DNA from: Bacteroidota bacterium
GTDB taxonomy: Bacteria > Bacteroidota > Bacteroidia > Chitinophagales > Chitinophagaceae
Assembly (NCBI GenBank): GCA_023391895.1
Contig: JAEWAC010000090.1
Span: forward strand, 1-15,584
Reading direction: 5' to 3'
DNA length: 15,584 bases
The translations under genes were made by a program, and so were the position numbers. Below are positions 1 to 6,782 of this stretch, piece by piece. Each line of letters opens with the position of its first letter. Position 1 is the first letter of the stretch. Below the pieces are notes generated by a model. The model made no database searches. It saw only the letters and a program-made list of their open reading frames with translations, and was not told the DNA's origin.

Positions 1-1
1 G

Positions 2-1018
2 GCCACCGGTGATCCTTCGCTGCTGCATGAGGATTTTAACCAACACCCGGTCTATGACTTTTTAAAGAAAAAGCTGGATAAAACCGTGTGGTTTGGCGCC
101 GCCTGGGAAGCCCGGCCTTTGGGGCGCGGCTGGTCGTGGGACGACTATAATAGTGATTACATGGCGGAACGCATTGCGTTTCCGGTTTATGGCAATGTGG
201 CCTCCTTTAGCGGTACCGGTCAGCAACTGCAGGTAATACCCAAAGCCTTTACCGGCCACGTCGCACCCTTTTCCAGCGGCAAGGGTTATGTCAATGGCAT
301 TACCCGTCAGTACTACGCCAACACTTTTACTTATAGAGCAGAAGGCCAGAACCAAGTGGTGATCAAAGTGCCTTTTATTACGTCCGACTCGCTGAACCTG
401 CGGCTCTTTATGGATTCGCTGCTGTCGGACAACAACATTGTGCCTTTTGGTTATGCGCCACCGGTGTTGACGGATCAGGAGGCGCCTAAACAATACGTCA
501 TCTATTCGCAGCCCACGGATTCGGTTTTAAAACCCATGATGCACCGCAGTGATAATTTCTTTGCGGAGCAAAGCCTGCTGATGGTAAGTAATGAAGTGCT
601 GGGTGTGATGAATGATGCTAAAATCATTGATACTTTATTGCAAACGGACTTTAAAGACCTGCCGCAAAAGCCCCGCTGGGTGGATGGTTCGGGCCTCAGC
701 CGCTACAATTTGTTTACGCCGCAAAGCTTTGTAGGCATACTGCACAAAATGCAAACGGAGTTTGGTATGGACCGCATCCGCGAAGTGTTTCCTGCGGGCA
801 ACGACGGCACTTTAAAAAACTACTACGTCAGCGACAGCAGCTTTGTGTATGCCAAGACCGGCACTCTCTCCGGCGTGGTGGCGCTCAGTGGTTTTTTATA
901 CACCAAAAAGAACAAACTGTTGCTGTTTAGTGTGCTGGTGAACAACCACCAGGCCTCTGCCACCACCGTACGCCGGGCCATTGAACAGTTTTTGACAAAT
1001 GTGAGAAATAAGTATTAA
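2..1018 (+). CDS. dacB: D-alanyl-D-alanine carboxypeptidase / endopeptidase, PBP4 (peptidase S13) family, 3' part
   Basis: The frame is open from base 2, so the gene starts upstream of the window; 338 C-terminal residues are visible. PBP4 enzymes are periplasmic serine peptidases that remove the terminal D-Ala of peptidoglycan stem peptides or cut DD-crosslinks. Two of the three catalytic motifs are present: SDN (the SxN motif, within HRSDNFFAEQ, bases 548-556) and KTG (within YAKTGTLSG, bases 854-862), followed by the hydrophobic strand LLLFSVLVNN typical of the fold. The first visible residues, ATGDPSLLHEDF, match the conserved GDP region of the family. The SxxK motif with the nucleophilic serine must lie upstream and cannot be checked. 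A GTG at 86 is not the real start, because conserved sequence precedes it. The dacB symbol follows family usage; Bacteroidota genomes can carry several PBP4 paralogues. Confidence 0.88.
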   Translation, partial: ATGDPSLLHEDFNQHPVYDFLKKKLDKTVWFGAAWEARPLGRGWSWDDYNSDYMAERIAFPVYGNVASFSGTGQQLQVIPKAFTGHVAPFSSGKGYVNGITRQYYANTFTYRAEGQNQVVIKVPFITSDSLNLRLFMDSLLSDNNIVPFGYAPPVLTDQEAPKQYVIYSQPTDSVLKPMMHRSDNFFAEQSLLMVSNEVLGVMNDAKIIDTLLQTDFKDLPQKPRWVDGSGLSRYNLFTPQSFVGILHKMQTEFGMDRIREVFPAGNDGTLKNYYVSDSSFVYAKTGTLSGVVALSGFLYTKKNKLLLFSVLVNNHQASATTVRRAIEQFLTNVRNKY

Positions 1019-1531
1019 AGCAGGAAGTTTTAAGTTTAGGGAAGGCACCTGCGGGATTAGGAGGAAAGCAGAATATTTCCTGTGCTTTATGGGGTTTTGA
1101 AAGAGTTAGATTTTTTTTGCCACAAAGACATGAAGGCACGAAGGAGCACAAAGGAATGAAGAATGAAAAATTAAAAATGTAAAACAGCAATGGTGCAGCG
1201 CCTTATCCCGCATTAGCTCCAGGTTCTTCTTGCTGTAGGAACAGGGTAGCGGGAAACAGCGCCTGCAGTATCTCTGCATAGCAGGCAAAAGATTCAAAGA
1301 ATCATAGGACTCTTGATAACTTATAACTTACTACTTATAACTTCTTCCTTGTGCGTGGGCAAGGCCAAACGGCGGAGCCTTCGGGTTGGCCTTGAACTTT
1401 TTGCTCCCCTTTTTCGGGGAGAAAAAGTAAGAAGCACTACCTACAGAAGTACAAACTAAAGTCATATGGACTTTTGAAAGAAAATGCTATATGGGTTTTT
1501 GAAAGACTTTCTTTCCTGCTGTCAACTGCCT
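1019..1531. repeat. Noncoding mosaic of short repeats and hairpins
   Basis: This 513-base gap lies between the converging PBP4 and LolA-like genes and holds no credible gene. Visible elements: (a) three copies of an 18-nt unit close to TATATGGGNTTTTGAAAG at 1086-1103, 1463-1480 and 1488-1505; (b) a purine-rich stretch at 1119-1179 beginning GCCACAAAGACATGAAGGC and running into AATGAAGAATGAAAAATTAA; (c) two exact copies of ACTTATAACTT at 1319-1329 and 1333-1343, period 14; (d) an inverted repeat CAAGGCCAA / TTGGCCTTG at 1360-1368 and 1386-1394; (e) a hairpin CTCCCC / GGGGAG at 1404-1409 and 1416-1421; (f) a stem GCCTGC / GCAGGC around 1261-1286. From memory, stretches like (b) and (c) recur between genes in Bacteroidota; this could not be tested here. 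No clear intrinsic terminator is seen for either flanking gene. Confidence 0.6.
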
Positions 1532-2224
1532 CTACTGGCTTTGAAAAACCTGATCATCCACACCTTTGTTGATGATATAACTGCTGTAGGCAATCTCTAC
1601 TCTTCCCTTTTGATCTTTAGGCGCTTCGGCTTTTTTAGTGCCTCCTTTTTCATACTCAAACGTAAGGCCCTTGGGTAGTTTGTAATCTTTGGTTTGAAAC
1701 AAAAACACCACTTTATCCGGCAGGCCCCAGGCGGCATACTTTCCATAATCCAGCTCTATTTCGTAGCTGCCGCTTTGGCGGGTGGTAACGCTGTTTTTTC
1801 GGATCAGCTGAGTTTTTTCATCTATATACAACGTCATCAGCACGATGTCGTCGTTGTCGTTGAGCGGCAGCAGTTTCAGCACTTTGGTATTCACGCCTTT
1901 GACCACCGCAGAACCGGCCGGCACAATGGTAAAATCATCACCGGCCAGCAAAGAACTCAGGTTGACCGTTACCCCACCCTTGGGCAACAGCGAAATACCA
2001 TCGCTTTTTTTTACCTTGAACTGATCCGGCTTTTTGTAATAAACCGTCACGGCAGAAGTGGGGGCATTAATAAAAGACACATCCACCTTCATTTGTCCGT
2101 GTGCCTGGTAATCCCGCACTTTATCCAGTTTAGTTTTCACCGCGTTCAGCAAAGCGGTTCCGTCCTGTGCCAGGACAACAACCGAAAAAAAGAGGAAAAA
2201 GGCGCACCACACCAACCGCTTCAT
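1532..2224 (-). CDS. LolA-like periplasmic protein (outer-membrane lipoprotein carrier fold)
   Basis: The protein has 230 residues. A signal peptide covers residues 1-19 (hydrophobic core ending VVVLA, cleavage before Gln20). The mature part looks like the LolA/LolB half-barrel family: an N-terminal helix (ALLNAVKTKLDKVRDYQ), a strand region with VYYKKPDQFKVKK around residues 61-73, the DGISLLPKGG segment, and a late YIDEKTQLIRK strand typical of COG2834-type proteins. LolA carries lipoproteins across the periplasm; whether this protein binds lipoproteins or another lipid is unknown. It is the last gene of a three-gene operon, 12 bases after the ABC permease, which suggests it takes over or assists handling of whatever that transporter moves. 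It is probably not the housekeeping LolA, which is not usually paired with a BcrA-type ATPase. The family call is from overall pattern, not a unique motif. Confidence 0.6.
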   Translation of the reverse strand: MKRLVWCAFFLFFSVVVLAQDGTALLNAVKTKLDKVRDYQAHGQMKVDVSFINAPTSAVTVYYKKPDQFKVKKSDGISLLPKGGVTVNLSSLLAGDDFTIVPAGSAVVKGVNTKVLKLLPLNDNDDIVLMTLYIDEKTQLIRKNSVTTRQSGSYEIELDYGKYAAWGLPDKVVFLFQTKDYKLPKGLTFEYEKGGTKKAEAPKDQKGRVEIAYSSYIINKGVDDQVFQSQ

Positions 2225-2236
2225 AACCAGAGAAAT

Positions 2237-3076
2237 TTAGGTAAGAATATCTTTTTTATTAAAAACCACTACAGCCAAAGAAACAAAAATTACAACATGC
2301 GCCAGCAGCACGCCCACCGACTTTAACACTTCGCTGTAGTCCACCGGCTGCTCAAAAAAACCCTTCCAGTTGAGCATGTGATTGGTAAATAAATAAGGCT
2401 TCAGGGCGTTGAAAAAAGGAATGTCCATGGTGGTTAAAATGGTCAGCACGATCACCACGCTCATGGTGGCAATGATGGGCCCGATGGAATTGTCGGCCAG
2501 CACGGAAAACAAAAACGCCAGCGACGCCACGGCCGTCATAGCCAGGGCGGCAAATCCAAAGGCGCCGGCATAGCGCCACAACACATCGTGCTGGTCCAGT
2601 ATCAAAAACACATCGCTTTTAAATACCATCATATCACTAACCCCAAAAATGAGCACTGAACCCAGCAGGGCCAGCAGCGCCATAAAAGAGAGCAAGGCCA
2701 GGGTATAAACCGTAGTGGCCAAAAACTTACTCAGCATCAGTTGGGTGCGGCTGACGGGTTTGGTTACCAGCAGGCGCAGGGTGCCCATGTTGGCTTCGCC
2801 GGCCACCATATCGCCCGCCACCAAGGCAATGAGCAAAGGCACATGCACCAGCAGGGTTTGCAATATGGTATAACAAACAAAATAGCCATTGAGTTTTTTG
2901 CCTTCTACAATAAAGGTTTCGTTGATGGACCGCATGACAAAATCCAGGTACTTTTCGCCGTCTGCAAAGAGCGCCAGCTGAATGAGCAGGATAATGGCTG
3001 CAATGGCGGCAAAGGCAATATAGGTGCGGGGCTTTTTGAATATTTTAAACAGTTCAAGCTGTATAAGCGGCCACAT
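2237..3076 (-). CDS. ABC-2 type transporter permease
   Basis: The protein has 279 residues and about six membrane segments (near residues 17-38, 65-88, 118-144, 168-192, 197-216 and 252-271). The stretch GDMVAGEANMGTLRLLVTKP at 88-107, followed by VSRTQLMLSK, is the conserved cytoplasmic region of ABC-2 permeases of the BcrB/NosY kind, usually written as an E-x(3)-GT-L-x(3)-P-x-SR pattern. The N-terminal amphipathic helix (LIQLELFKIFKKPRTY) is also usual. The start ATG lies inside the end of the ATPase gene, overlapping it by 23 bases, so the two are probably translationally coupled and form one exporter at the inner membrane. The substrate is not determined by sequence. Homologues act in peptide-antibiotic resistance, copper-enzyme maturation, or are uncharacterised. 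The downstream LolA-like gene hints at a lipid or lipoprotein connection, which is inference only. Confidence 0.88.
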   Translation of the reverse strand: MWPLIQLELFKIFKKPRTYIAFAAIAAIILLIQLALFADGEKYLDFVMRSINETFIVEGKKLNGYFVCYTILQTLLVHVPLLIALVAGDMVAGEANMGTLRLLVTKPVSRTQLMLSKFLATTVYTLALLSFMALLALLGSVLIFGVSDMMVFKSDVFLILDQHDVLWRYAGAFGFAALAMTAVASLAFLFSVLADNSIGPIIATMSVVIVLTILTTMDIPFFNALKPYLFTNHMLNWKGFFEQPVDYSEVLKSVGVLLAHVVIFVSLAVVVFNKKDILT

Positions 3077-3983
3077 GCTGGTTGTACGTAGTAAGTGATA
3101 AAAAATAATCTTCGAGCGAGTGCCGCGGGGTGAGTGCCAGTACGGCTATGCCCTGCTGCACCAGGTATTGGTTCAGTAAGGGAATGTCGTTGCGGTGCAG
3201 GGTTAACTGCAGGATGCCGTCTTTCAGGCGCGGGCTGTTCCAGCGGGTTTGGTACAGGGCCCGGGCCGCCGCGACATTATCCGCCGTTTCAATGGTCACC
3301 ACCGTATGTGCCGGGTCGAGCAGTTCGCTTACCTTTCCTTCCACCACTTTTTTTCCTTTGTCGATAATCAGCATGGCATCGGCAATGACTTCTATTTCGC
3401 TCAGCAGGTGCGACGAAACAAAGACGGTCTTCCCTTCTTCGCGGGCCAGGCGCAAAACCAGGTTGCGAACATCGGCTATGCCCTGCGGGTCCAGCCCGTT
3501 GGTAGGCTCGTCCAGAATGATCAGCCGGGGCTGGTGTATGAGGGCACAGGCAATGCCCAGACGCTGTTTCATGCCCTGCGAGAAGGTTTTTACTTTACTC
3601 CCTGCTCTAGCGGCAATGCCCACCATTTCCAACTGCTGCATCAACTGCTTTTCCGTGGCATGAATGCCGCTCAGGCGGGCCATCAGCCGCAGGTTTTGCA
3701 GAGCCGTGAGATAATTGTACAAATCGGGTCTTTCGATGATGGCTCCTATTCGTTGCAGCACTGCTTTGCGGTGTTGCTGCAGGGGCAGGCCCAGCAAGCG
3801 AATGGATCCTGAAGTGGGCTGGATGAGTGAAAGCAGCATACGGATGGTAGTGGATTTGCCGGCCCCGTTTTGTCCTAAAAACCCATATACCTCGCCCTGA
3901 TTTACAGTAAAGGACAAATCATCCACGGCCCTGGTATCGTGATAATGCTTAGTAAGATTACGCGCCTCAATTATTACGAACAT
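3054..3983 (-). CDS. ABC transporter ATP-binding protein, BcrA-type
   Basis: The protein has 309 residues: an N-terminal nucleotide-binding domain (about 4-215) and a C-terminal extension of about 90 residues as in CcmA/BcrA-type ATPases (COG1131). Motifs in order: Walker A GQNGAGKST (37-45), signature SQGMKQR (135-141), Walker B LIILDEP (154-160) and switch His192 in SSHLLSE. The Q-loop position reads IGAIIERPDLYNYLTA, with Glu84 in place of the usual Gln; this is typical of the bacitracin/lantibiotic-resistance BcrA subfamily and supports that assignment. The gene heads the operon and overlaps the permease gene by 23 bases. The ATG at 3981-3983 gives a standard N terminus (FVIIEARNLTKHY) and has no strong Shine-Dalgarno upstream, as usual in this phylum. 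It should energise the adjacent ABC-2 permease. A specific resistance role is not shown. Confidence 0.93.
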   Translation of the reverse strand: MFVIIEARNLTKHYHDTRAVDDLSFTVNQGEVYGFLGQNGAGKSTTIRMLLSLIQPTSGSIRLLGLPLQQHRKAVLQRIGAIIERPDLYNYLTALQNLRLMARLSGIHATEKQLMQQLEMVGIAARAGSKVKTFSQGMKQRLGIACALIHQPRLIILDEPTNGLDPQGIADVRNLVLRLAREEGKTVFVSSHLLSEIEVIADAMLIIDKGKKVVEGKVSELLDPAHTVVTIETADNVAAARALYQTRWNSPRLKDGILQLTLHRNDIPLLNQYLVQQGIAVLALTPRHSLEDYFLSLTTYNQHVAAYTA

Positions 3984-4129
3984 AATTCATATCTGGCTTT
4001 CTACAGCAGGTTTTATTTATAATACAATAAATATTTCCACTTATTCTCACAGCAGCAAGTAACCTTAGCATACATAGAACACATTAATGATCAAATAGTT
4101 GCAAAACAAATTGCAGAAAATACGGTAAA

Positions 4130-4148
4130 TACGAAAAATATTTTCGTA
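4130..4148. promoter_or_regulatory. 19-nt palindrome, candidate operator
   Basis: TACGAAAAATATTTTCGTA is a dyad with 8-base arms (TACGAAAA and TTTTCGTA) around ATA. It ends 7 bases before the -33 element of the predicted promoter for the downstream T9SS gene, where an activator would normally bind. It could also serve the divergent ABC operon. It is not followed by a T-run and is A/T-rich, so a terminator is unlikely. Confidence 0.4.
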
Positions 4149-4155
4149 AAAATAC

Positions 4156-4186
4156 TTGGTTTAATCGAATACCCCTATTATGTTTG
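4156..4186 (+). promoter_or_regulatory. Predicted Bacteroidota-type promoter (TTG-N20-TAnnTTTG)
   Basis: TTG at 4156-4158 and TATGTTTG at 4179-4186 match the Bacteroidota primary sigma factor consensus TTG / TAnnTTTG with a 20-base spacer. Transcription would start near 4193, leaving an unusually long leader of about 260 bases before the ATG at 4453. No better promoter was found closer to the gene. Confidence 0.55.
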
Positions 4187-4452
4187 CATTCACAACTACG
4201 TAGTAACACCTACCAATCCCATTAAAAACCGAACAGATAATTCCGTACTTGAAAAGCTTTCTACTCCAACCAGATATCTCCTTCACTTACGGCTATTATC
4301 AACCATAACCTTACACCCGTTTACGTACAACCACATGGCATAAAGAACTGCCCCTTCTTTATCCTCCTGTCCAATCCTGAAAAAACAAATTTATCCGCAT
4401 CCAATACTTCTATGGGTTAACTGAATATTAGTAATCTATTCAACCCTAAGAA

Positions 4453-5817
4453 ATGAACAAAATTTTTACCCTATTGGTGATGGGCATGTTATGCCTTGCC
4501 GTGAACCGTTCTTTTGCACAAGTAAATGAGAGCTTTACACAAAGCTTGCCTAGCTGCTGGAACAGAGTAAACGCTGATCCAATAAATTTAAATAACAATG
4601 GTAAGATTGCTTTTACCAATAATGGCGAAGCAACTCTTGGAACCCCCTATATAACTATAAACAATGGTTCATTGGACATTTCATTTAACTACCAGTTGTC
4701 TGATAAACAGAATGGCAATAAAAAACGTACTATTCAGGTAGGTTACCAGGCAAAAGAAGGAAGTTTTACTCCGCTTTCCGGCATTATCGGTGTATCCACC
4801 ACCAACATTACTCCTTTCAAGGTTAACAACAGCAATTCCTTTTCCATACCCAATGGCATTTACCGGATTGTAATAAAAGGTTCAGGAGATGGCTCCAATG
4901 AAAAAGTACTGATTGATGATTTAAAAGTGAGTGGCGGCACTTTTCACTATGGCGCTTCCCCTTGTAATACCGCACCGGAGCTGCAAAGCGACAATTATAT
5001 CATTACAGGTTATGGCCCCCACGACGAAAAAAGAAGCGTGCTGGCCAATGACCGCGATGCCAACGGAGAAATCTTAAAAGCCTATTTGGAAACCCCCTCT
5101 CCTGATGGTACGGTTCTCATGAATGAAGACGGCACCTTTGTGTTCAAGCCCCATCCTGGCTTCAATGGTGAATCCACCCAGTTCACCTACCGGGCAACAG
5201 ACAATGGCTACGATCCCGAATACAGAATTGCAACGGTTTTCATCCGTTTTGTAGAAGCCGTGACCTTACCTGTAAAACTCATTAATTTCTCTGGCAACCT
5301 GGTGAACCAGAAAGCCCAACTGACCTGGCAGGTAGCCGAAAACGAAACCGGCAACCATTTTGAAGTTCAGAAAAGCAATGATGGGAAAAACTTTGTCGCA
5401 CAAACCGTAGTTTTCTGTTCAGCAAAAACAGGTACCGAAGCTTACCAGTTTACCGATGCGGCTTTCACTTCTGACAAAGCTTACTATCGCTTAAAAACAG
5501 TAAACAAAGACGGCTCTGTTTCTTATTCAAAAGTGCTTTACCTAAGCAGCCAGAAAACAGAAAGCAATAACACCATCAACCTGCTGCAAAACCCGGTACA
5601 AAGCATGTTAACCTTTGCCTTTACCGCCGCAGCCAACGAGGAAACGGAAATAGCCATTTACAATATGGCGGGCATCAAACTGCACACGCAAAAAATAAAA
5701 GCTCTACAAGGCACCAACCAAATTTCAATCGACACCAATGCAAACTGGAATACCGGCACTTATGTACTGACCGTACGCAGCGCCACGGCCCAACGGGTGA
5801 CCAGATTTGTTAAATAA
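4453..5817 (+). CDS. Secreted adhesin-like protein with T9SS type A sorting domain
   Basis: The protein has 454 residues. A signal peptide covers 1-22 (cleavage FA|QVN). Residues about 24-165 form a beta-sandwich-like region beginning NESFTQSLPSCWNRV and ending VLIDDLKVSGG, as in cleaved-adhesin or choice-of-anchor J domains. Residues about 172-266 resemble a cadherin-like or bacterial Ig domain: VLANDRDANGE at 196-206, then DGTFVFKPHPGFNG and FTYRATDNG. Residues about 272-365 (LPVKLINFSG ... LTWQVAENETGNHFEVQKS ... YYRLKTVNKDGSVSYSK) are the Fn3-like domain that usually precedes the sorting signal. Residues about 375-454 are the T9SS type A domain, ending in the usual aromatic/basic RFVK. 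The usual PNP motif is altered to LLQNPV. The protein should be exported by Sec, moved across the outer membrane by T9SS and its tail removed. Ligand unknown. No catalytic motif is visible. Confidence 0.82.
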   Translation: MNKIFTLLVMGMLCLAVNRSFAQVNESFTQSLPSCWNRVNADPINLNNNGKIAFTNNGEATLGTPYITINNGSLDISFNYQLSDKQNGNKKRTIQVGYQAKEGSFTPLSGIIGVSTTNITPFKVNNSNSFSIPNGIYRIVIKGSGDGSNEKVLIDDLKVSGGTFHYGASPCNTAPELQSDNYIITGYGPHDEKRSVLANDRDANGEILKAYLETPSPDGTVLMNEDGTFVFKPHPGFNGESTQFTYRATDNGYDPEYRIATVFIRFVEAVTLPVKLINFSGNLVNQKAQLTWQVAENETGNHFEVQKSNDGKNFVAQTVVFCSAKTGTEAYQFTDAAFTSDKAYYRLKTVNKDGSVSYSKVLYLSSQKTESNNTINLLQNPVQSMLTFAFTAAANEETEIAIYNMAGIKLHTQKIKALQGTNQISIDTNANWNTGTYVLTVRSATAQRVTRFVK

Positions 5818-5842
5818 TATTATTTCTCAGGACGGATTAAAC

Positions 5843-5868
5843 AAAGGCTCCTTTCCAGGAGCCTTTCA
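5843..5868. terminator. Bidirectional intrinsic terminator between convergent genes
   Basis: A perfect 9-bp stem AAAGGCTCC (5843-5851) / GGAGCCTTT (5858-5866) with loop TTTCCA is followed on the plus strand by CACTTTTTAA. It ends the T9SS gene 26 bases after its stop. The last stem base is also the last base of the TGA stop of the converging regulator gene, so the same hairpin can act leftward, though the T-run on that side is short. Confidence 0.8.
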
Positions 5869-6150
5869 CTTTTTAATATAAGATTGTAATGCCTGCACGT
5901 ACTGCTCAAAAGCATCCACGCCCCGGGGTGTGATCTTGCAAATGGTTTGCGGGTAGTTGTCTTTAAACTGCTTGACCACTTCTATATAACCGGCCTCCTT
6001 CAGCTTTTGCACCTGCACGCTTAAATTACCGGCCGTAGCCCCGGTCTTTTCTTTCAAAAAAGTAAACTCCGCCTCCTTTACACTTATAAGCAGCGACACC
6101 ACGGCCAGCCGCAGTTGAGAATGTAATATGGGATCCAGTTCGTTAAACAC
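5866..6150 (-). CDS. Small winged-helix transcriptional regulator, HTH_34 type
   Basis: The protein has 94 residues, the whole length being one winged-helix domain. Motifs match the HTH_34 (ArsR/MarR-like) family: LDPILHSQLRLAVVSLL at 5-21, the FTFLKEKTGATAGNLSVQVQ helix-turn-helix at 29-48 with the recognition helix near 41-53, then KLKEAGYIEVVK and the wing KDNYPQTICKITPRG. Such proteins are DNA-binding repressors or activators with no separate sensor domain. The start is GTG at 6148-6150, only 2 bases after the stop of the preceding membrane protein gene, which points to coupled translation. It is the last gene of the five-gene cluster and most likely regulates that cluster or the TonB receptor gene; the target is inference. 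No metal-binding cysteine pair is seen (the single Cys is in the wing). Confidence 0.85.
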   Translation of the reverse strand: MFNELDPILHSQLRLAVVSLLISVKEAEFTFLKEKTGATAGNLSVQVQKLKEAGYIEVVKQFKDNYPQTICKITPRGVDAFEQYVQALQSYIKK

Positions 6151-6152
6151 AG

Positions 6153-6773
6153 TTATACGCTATTGTACTTTGTTTTCAGGGTCAGTTTTTTAAATGCGCT
6201 GTTCGCCATATGGCCGGGTATAATGTAGCCGCAAAGAACGGCAAATGCATGTAATAGCATGGTGGTTTCAAAAGTTTTGGCAAACAAGGATGCAAAGGCA
6301 CAAGCCCATGTAACAAAGGCGCCGGCCATGGAGGGTTTGAAATTGAGCACGGCTCCATATATCAGTATCCAAAAGCCATACAGCCCCAGCAGCAGCGCAA
6401 ATCCTTTTTTGGGATCCACGCCCAGGTTCATGGAAAAAATGATGAGCATGAGGGAAATGAAAAACCCGATGTTGAGCTTTTGAAACAAATCCCTGGTATA
6501 GGTTTTTACCCTTTCCCCCCTTCGCTTCAGAAAAAACTGCACGATGTTGTAGGAAATTAGCAGCAGGGCAGCCAGGCCAAACAGGTTCCAGAAAAAGAAA
6601 ACCGGCACCCACTCAAACTGCAGGTTGAAATAGGTAAAAACAGAAGCCCCAAAAATGAGCCAGCCCCAGATGATCCAGCCTTTGCCGTCATTTTTTTGTT
6701 CCCTTTTGGCGGTGTGTATCATTTGCTGAATAATCAGCAGGCTTTCCTGCTCCGTAATATTTTTTTCTTCCAT
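6153..6773 (-). CDS. Polytopic membrane protein, paralogue of the upstream gene
   Basis: The protein has 206 residues with no enzyme motif. A cytoplasmic-looking N terminus (TEQESLLIIQQMIHTAKREQ) is followed by about six hydrophobic segments (near 32-50, 55-82, 101-118, 124-143, 149-166, 171-188). It shares the framework of the next gene upstream: ESLLIIQQMI with QSLQLIQSMI, WGWL at 36-39 with 35-38, NFKP at 144-147 with QFKP at 139-142, and GYIIPGHM at 182-189 with SYIIPGYM at 176-183. The pair therefore arose by duplication. I recognise this only as an uncharacterised Bacteroidota membrane family often seen beside HTH_34 regulators, from memory. It lies 2 bases before the regulator and 9 bases after its paralogue. 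A role as inner-membrane sensor or anti-regulator partner is possible but unproven. Confidence 0.75.
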   Translation of the reverse strand: MEEKNITEQESLLIIQQMIHTAKREQKNDGKGWIIWGWLIFGASVFTYFNLQFEWVPVFFFWNLFGLAALLLISYNIVQFFLKRRGERVKTYTRDLFQKLNIGFFISLMLIIFSMNLGVDPKKGFALLLGLYGFWILIYGAVLNFKPSMAGAFVTWACAFASLFAKTFETTMLLHAFAVLCGYIIPGHMANSAFKKLTLKTKYNSV

Positions 6774-6782
6774 ATTAGCTGG

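Larger units (their letters stand above)
3984..4452. promoter_or_regulatory. AT-rich divergent intergenic region with no gene
   Basis: This 469-base gap separates the divergent ABC operon and the 454-residue T9SS protein gene. It contains a good Bacteroidota promoter for the right-hand gene (4156-4186), a 19-nt palindrome just upstream of it (4130-4148), a 10-nt palindrome ACTACGTAGT near the expected transcription start (4195-4204), and a weak all-A/T inverted repeat TATTTAT / ATAAATA (4014-4020, 4027-4033) in front of the ABC operon. No TAnnTTTG element with a properly spaced TTG was found for the leftward operon. CAAATTTA at 4386-4393 is a leftward -7 lookalike without a -33 partner. Neither strand has an ORF worth calling; the ATGs in the leader are followed almost at once by stops. 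Confidence 0.6.

Noticed and set aside
927..1297. Two short minus-strand ORFs (87 and 63 codons) in the first gap
   Set aside because: They overlap the PBP4 gene end and the repeat tracts; their translations simply read the purine-rich repeat and have no protein-like features.
1319..1343. CRISPR-like direct repeats (ACTTATAACTT twice)
   Set aside because: Only two 11-nt copies with a 3-base gap; no spacer array and no cas gene in the window.
1404..1421. CTCCCC / GGGGAG hairpin as a terminator for the LolA-like or PBP4 gene
   Set aside because: Neither strand has a T-run after the stem, and it lies more than 100 bases from the LolA-like stop and nearly 400 from the PBP4 stop.
3130..3812. Plus-strand ORFs of 177 and 187 codons opposite the ABC ATPase
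   Set aside because: They are antisense to a gene with all ABC ATPase motifs; no independent start signals or family features.
4386..4393. Leftward TAAATTTG as promoter of the ABC operon
   Set aside because: It is about 400 bases from the start codon and has no TTG at the expected -33 distance.
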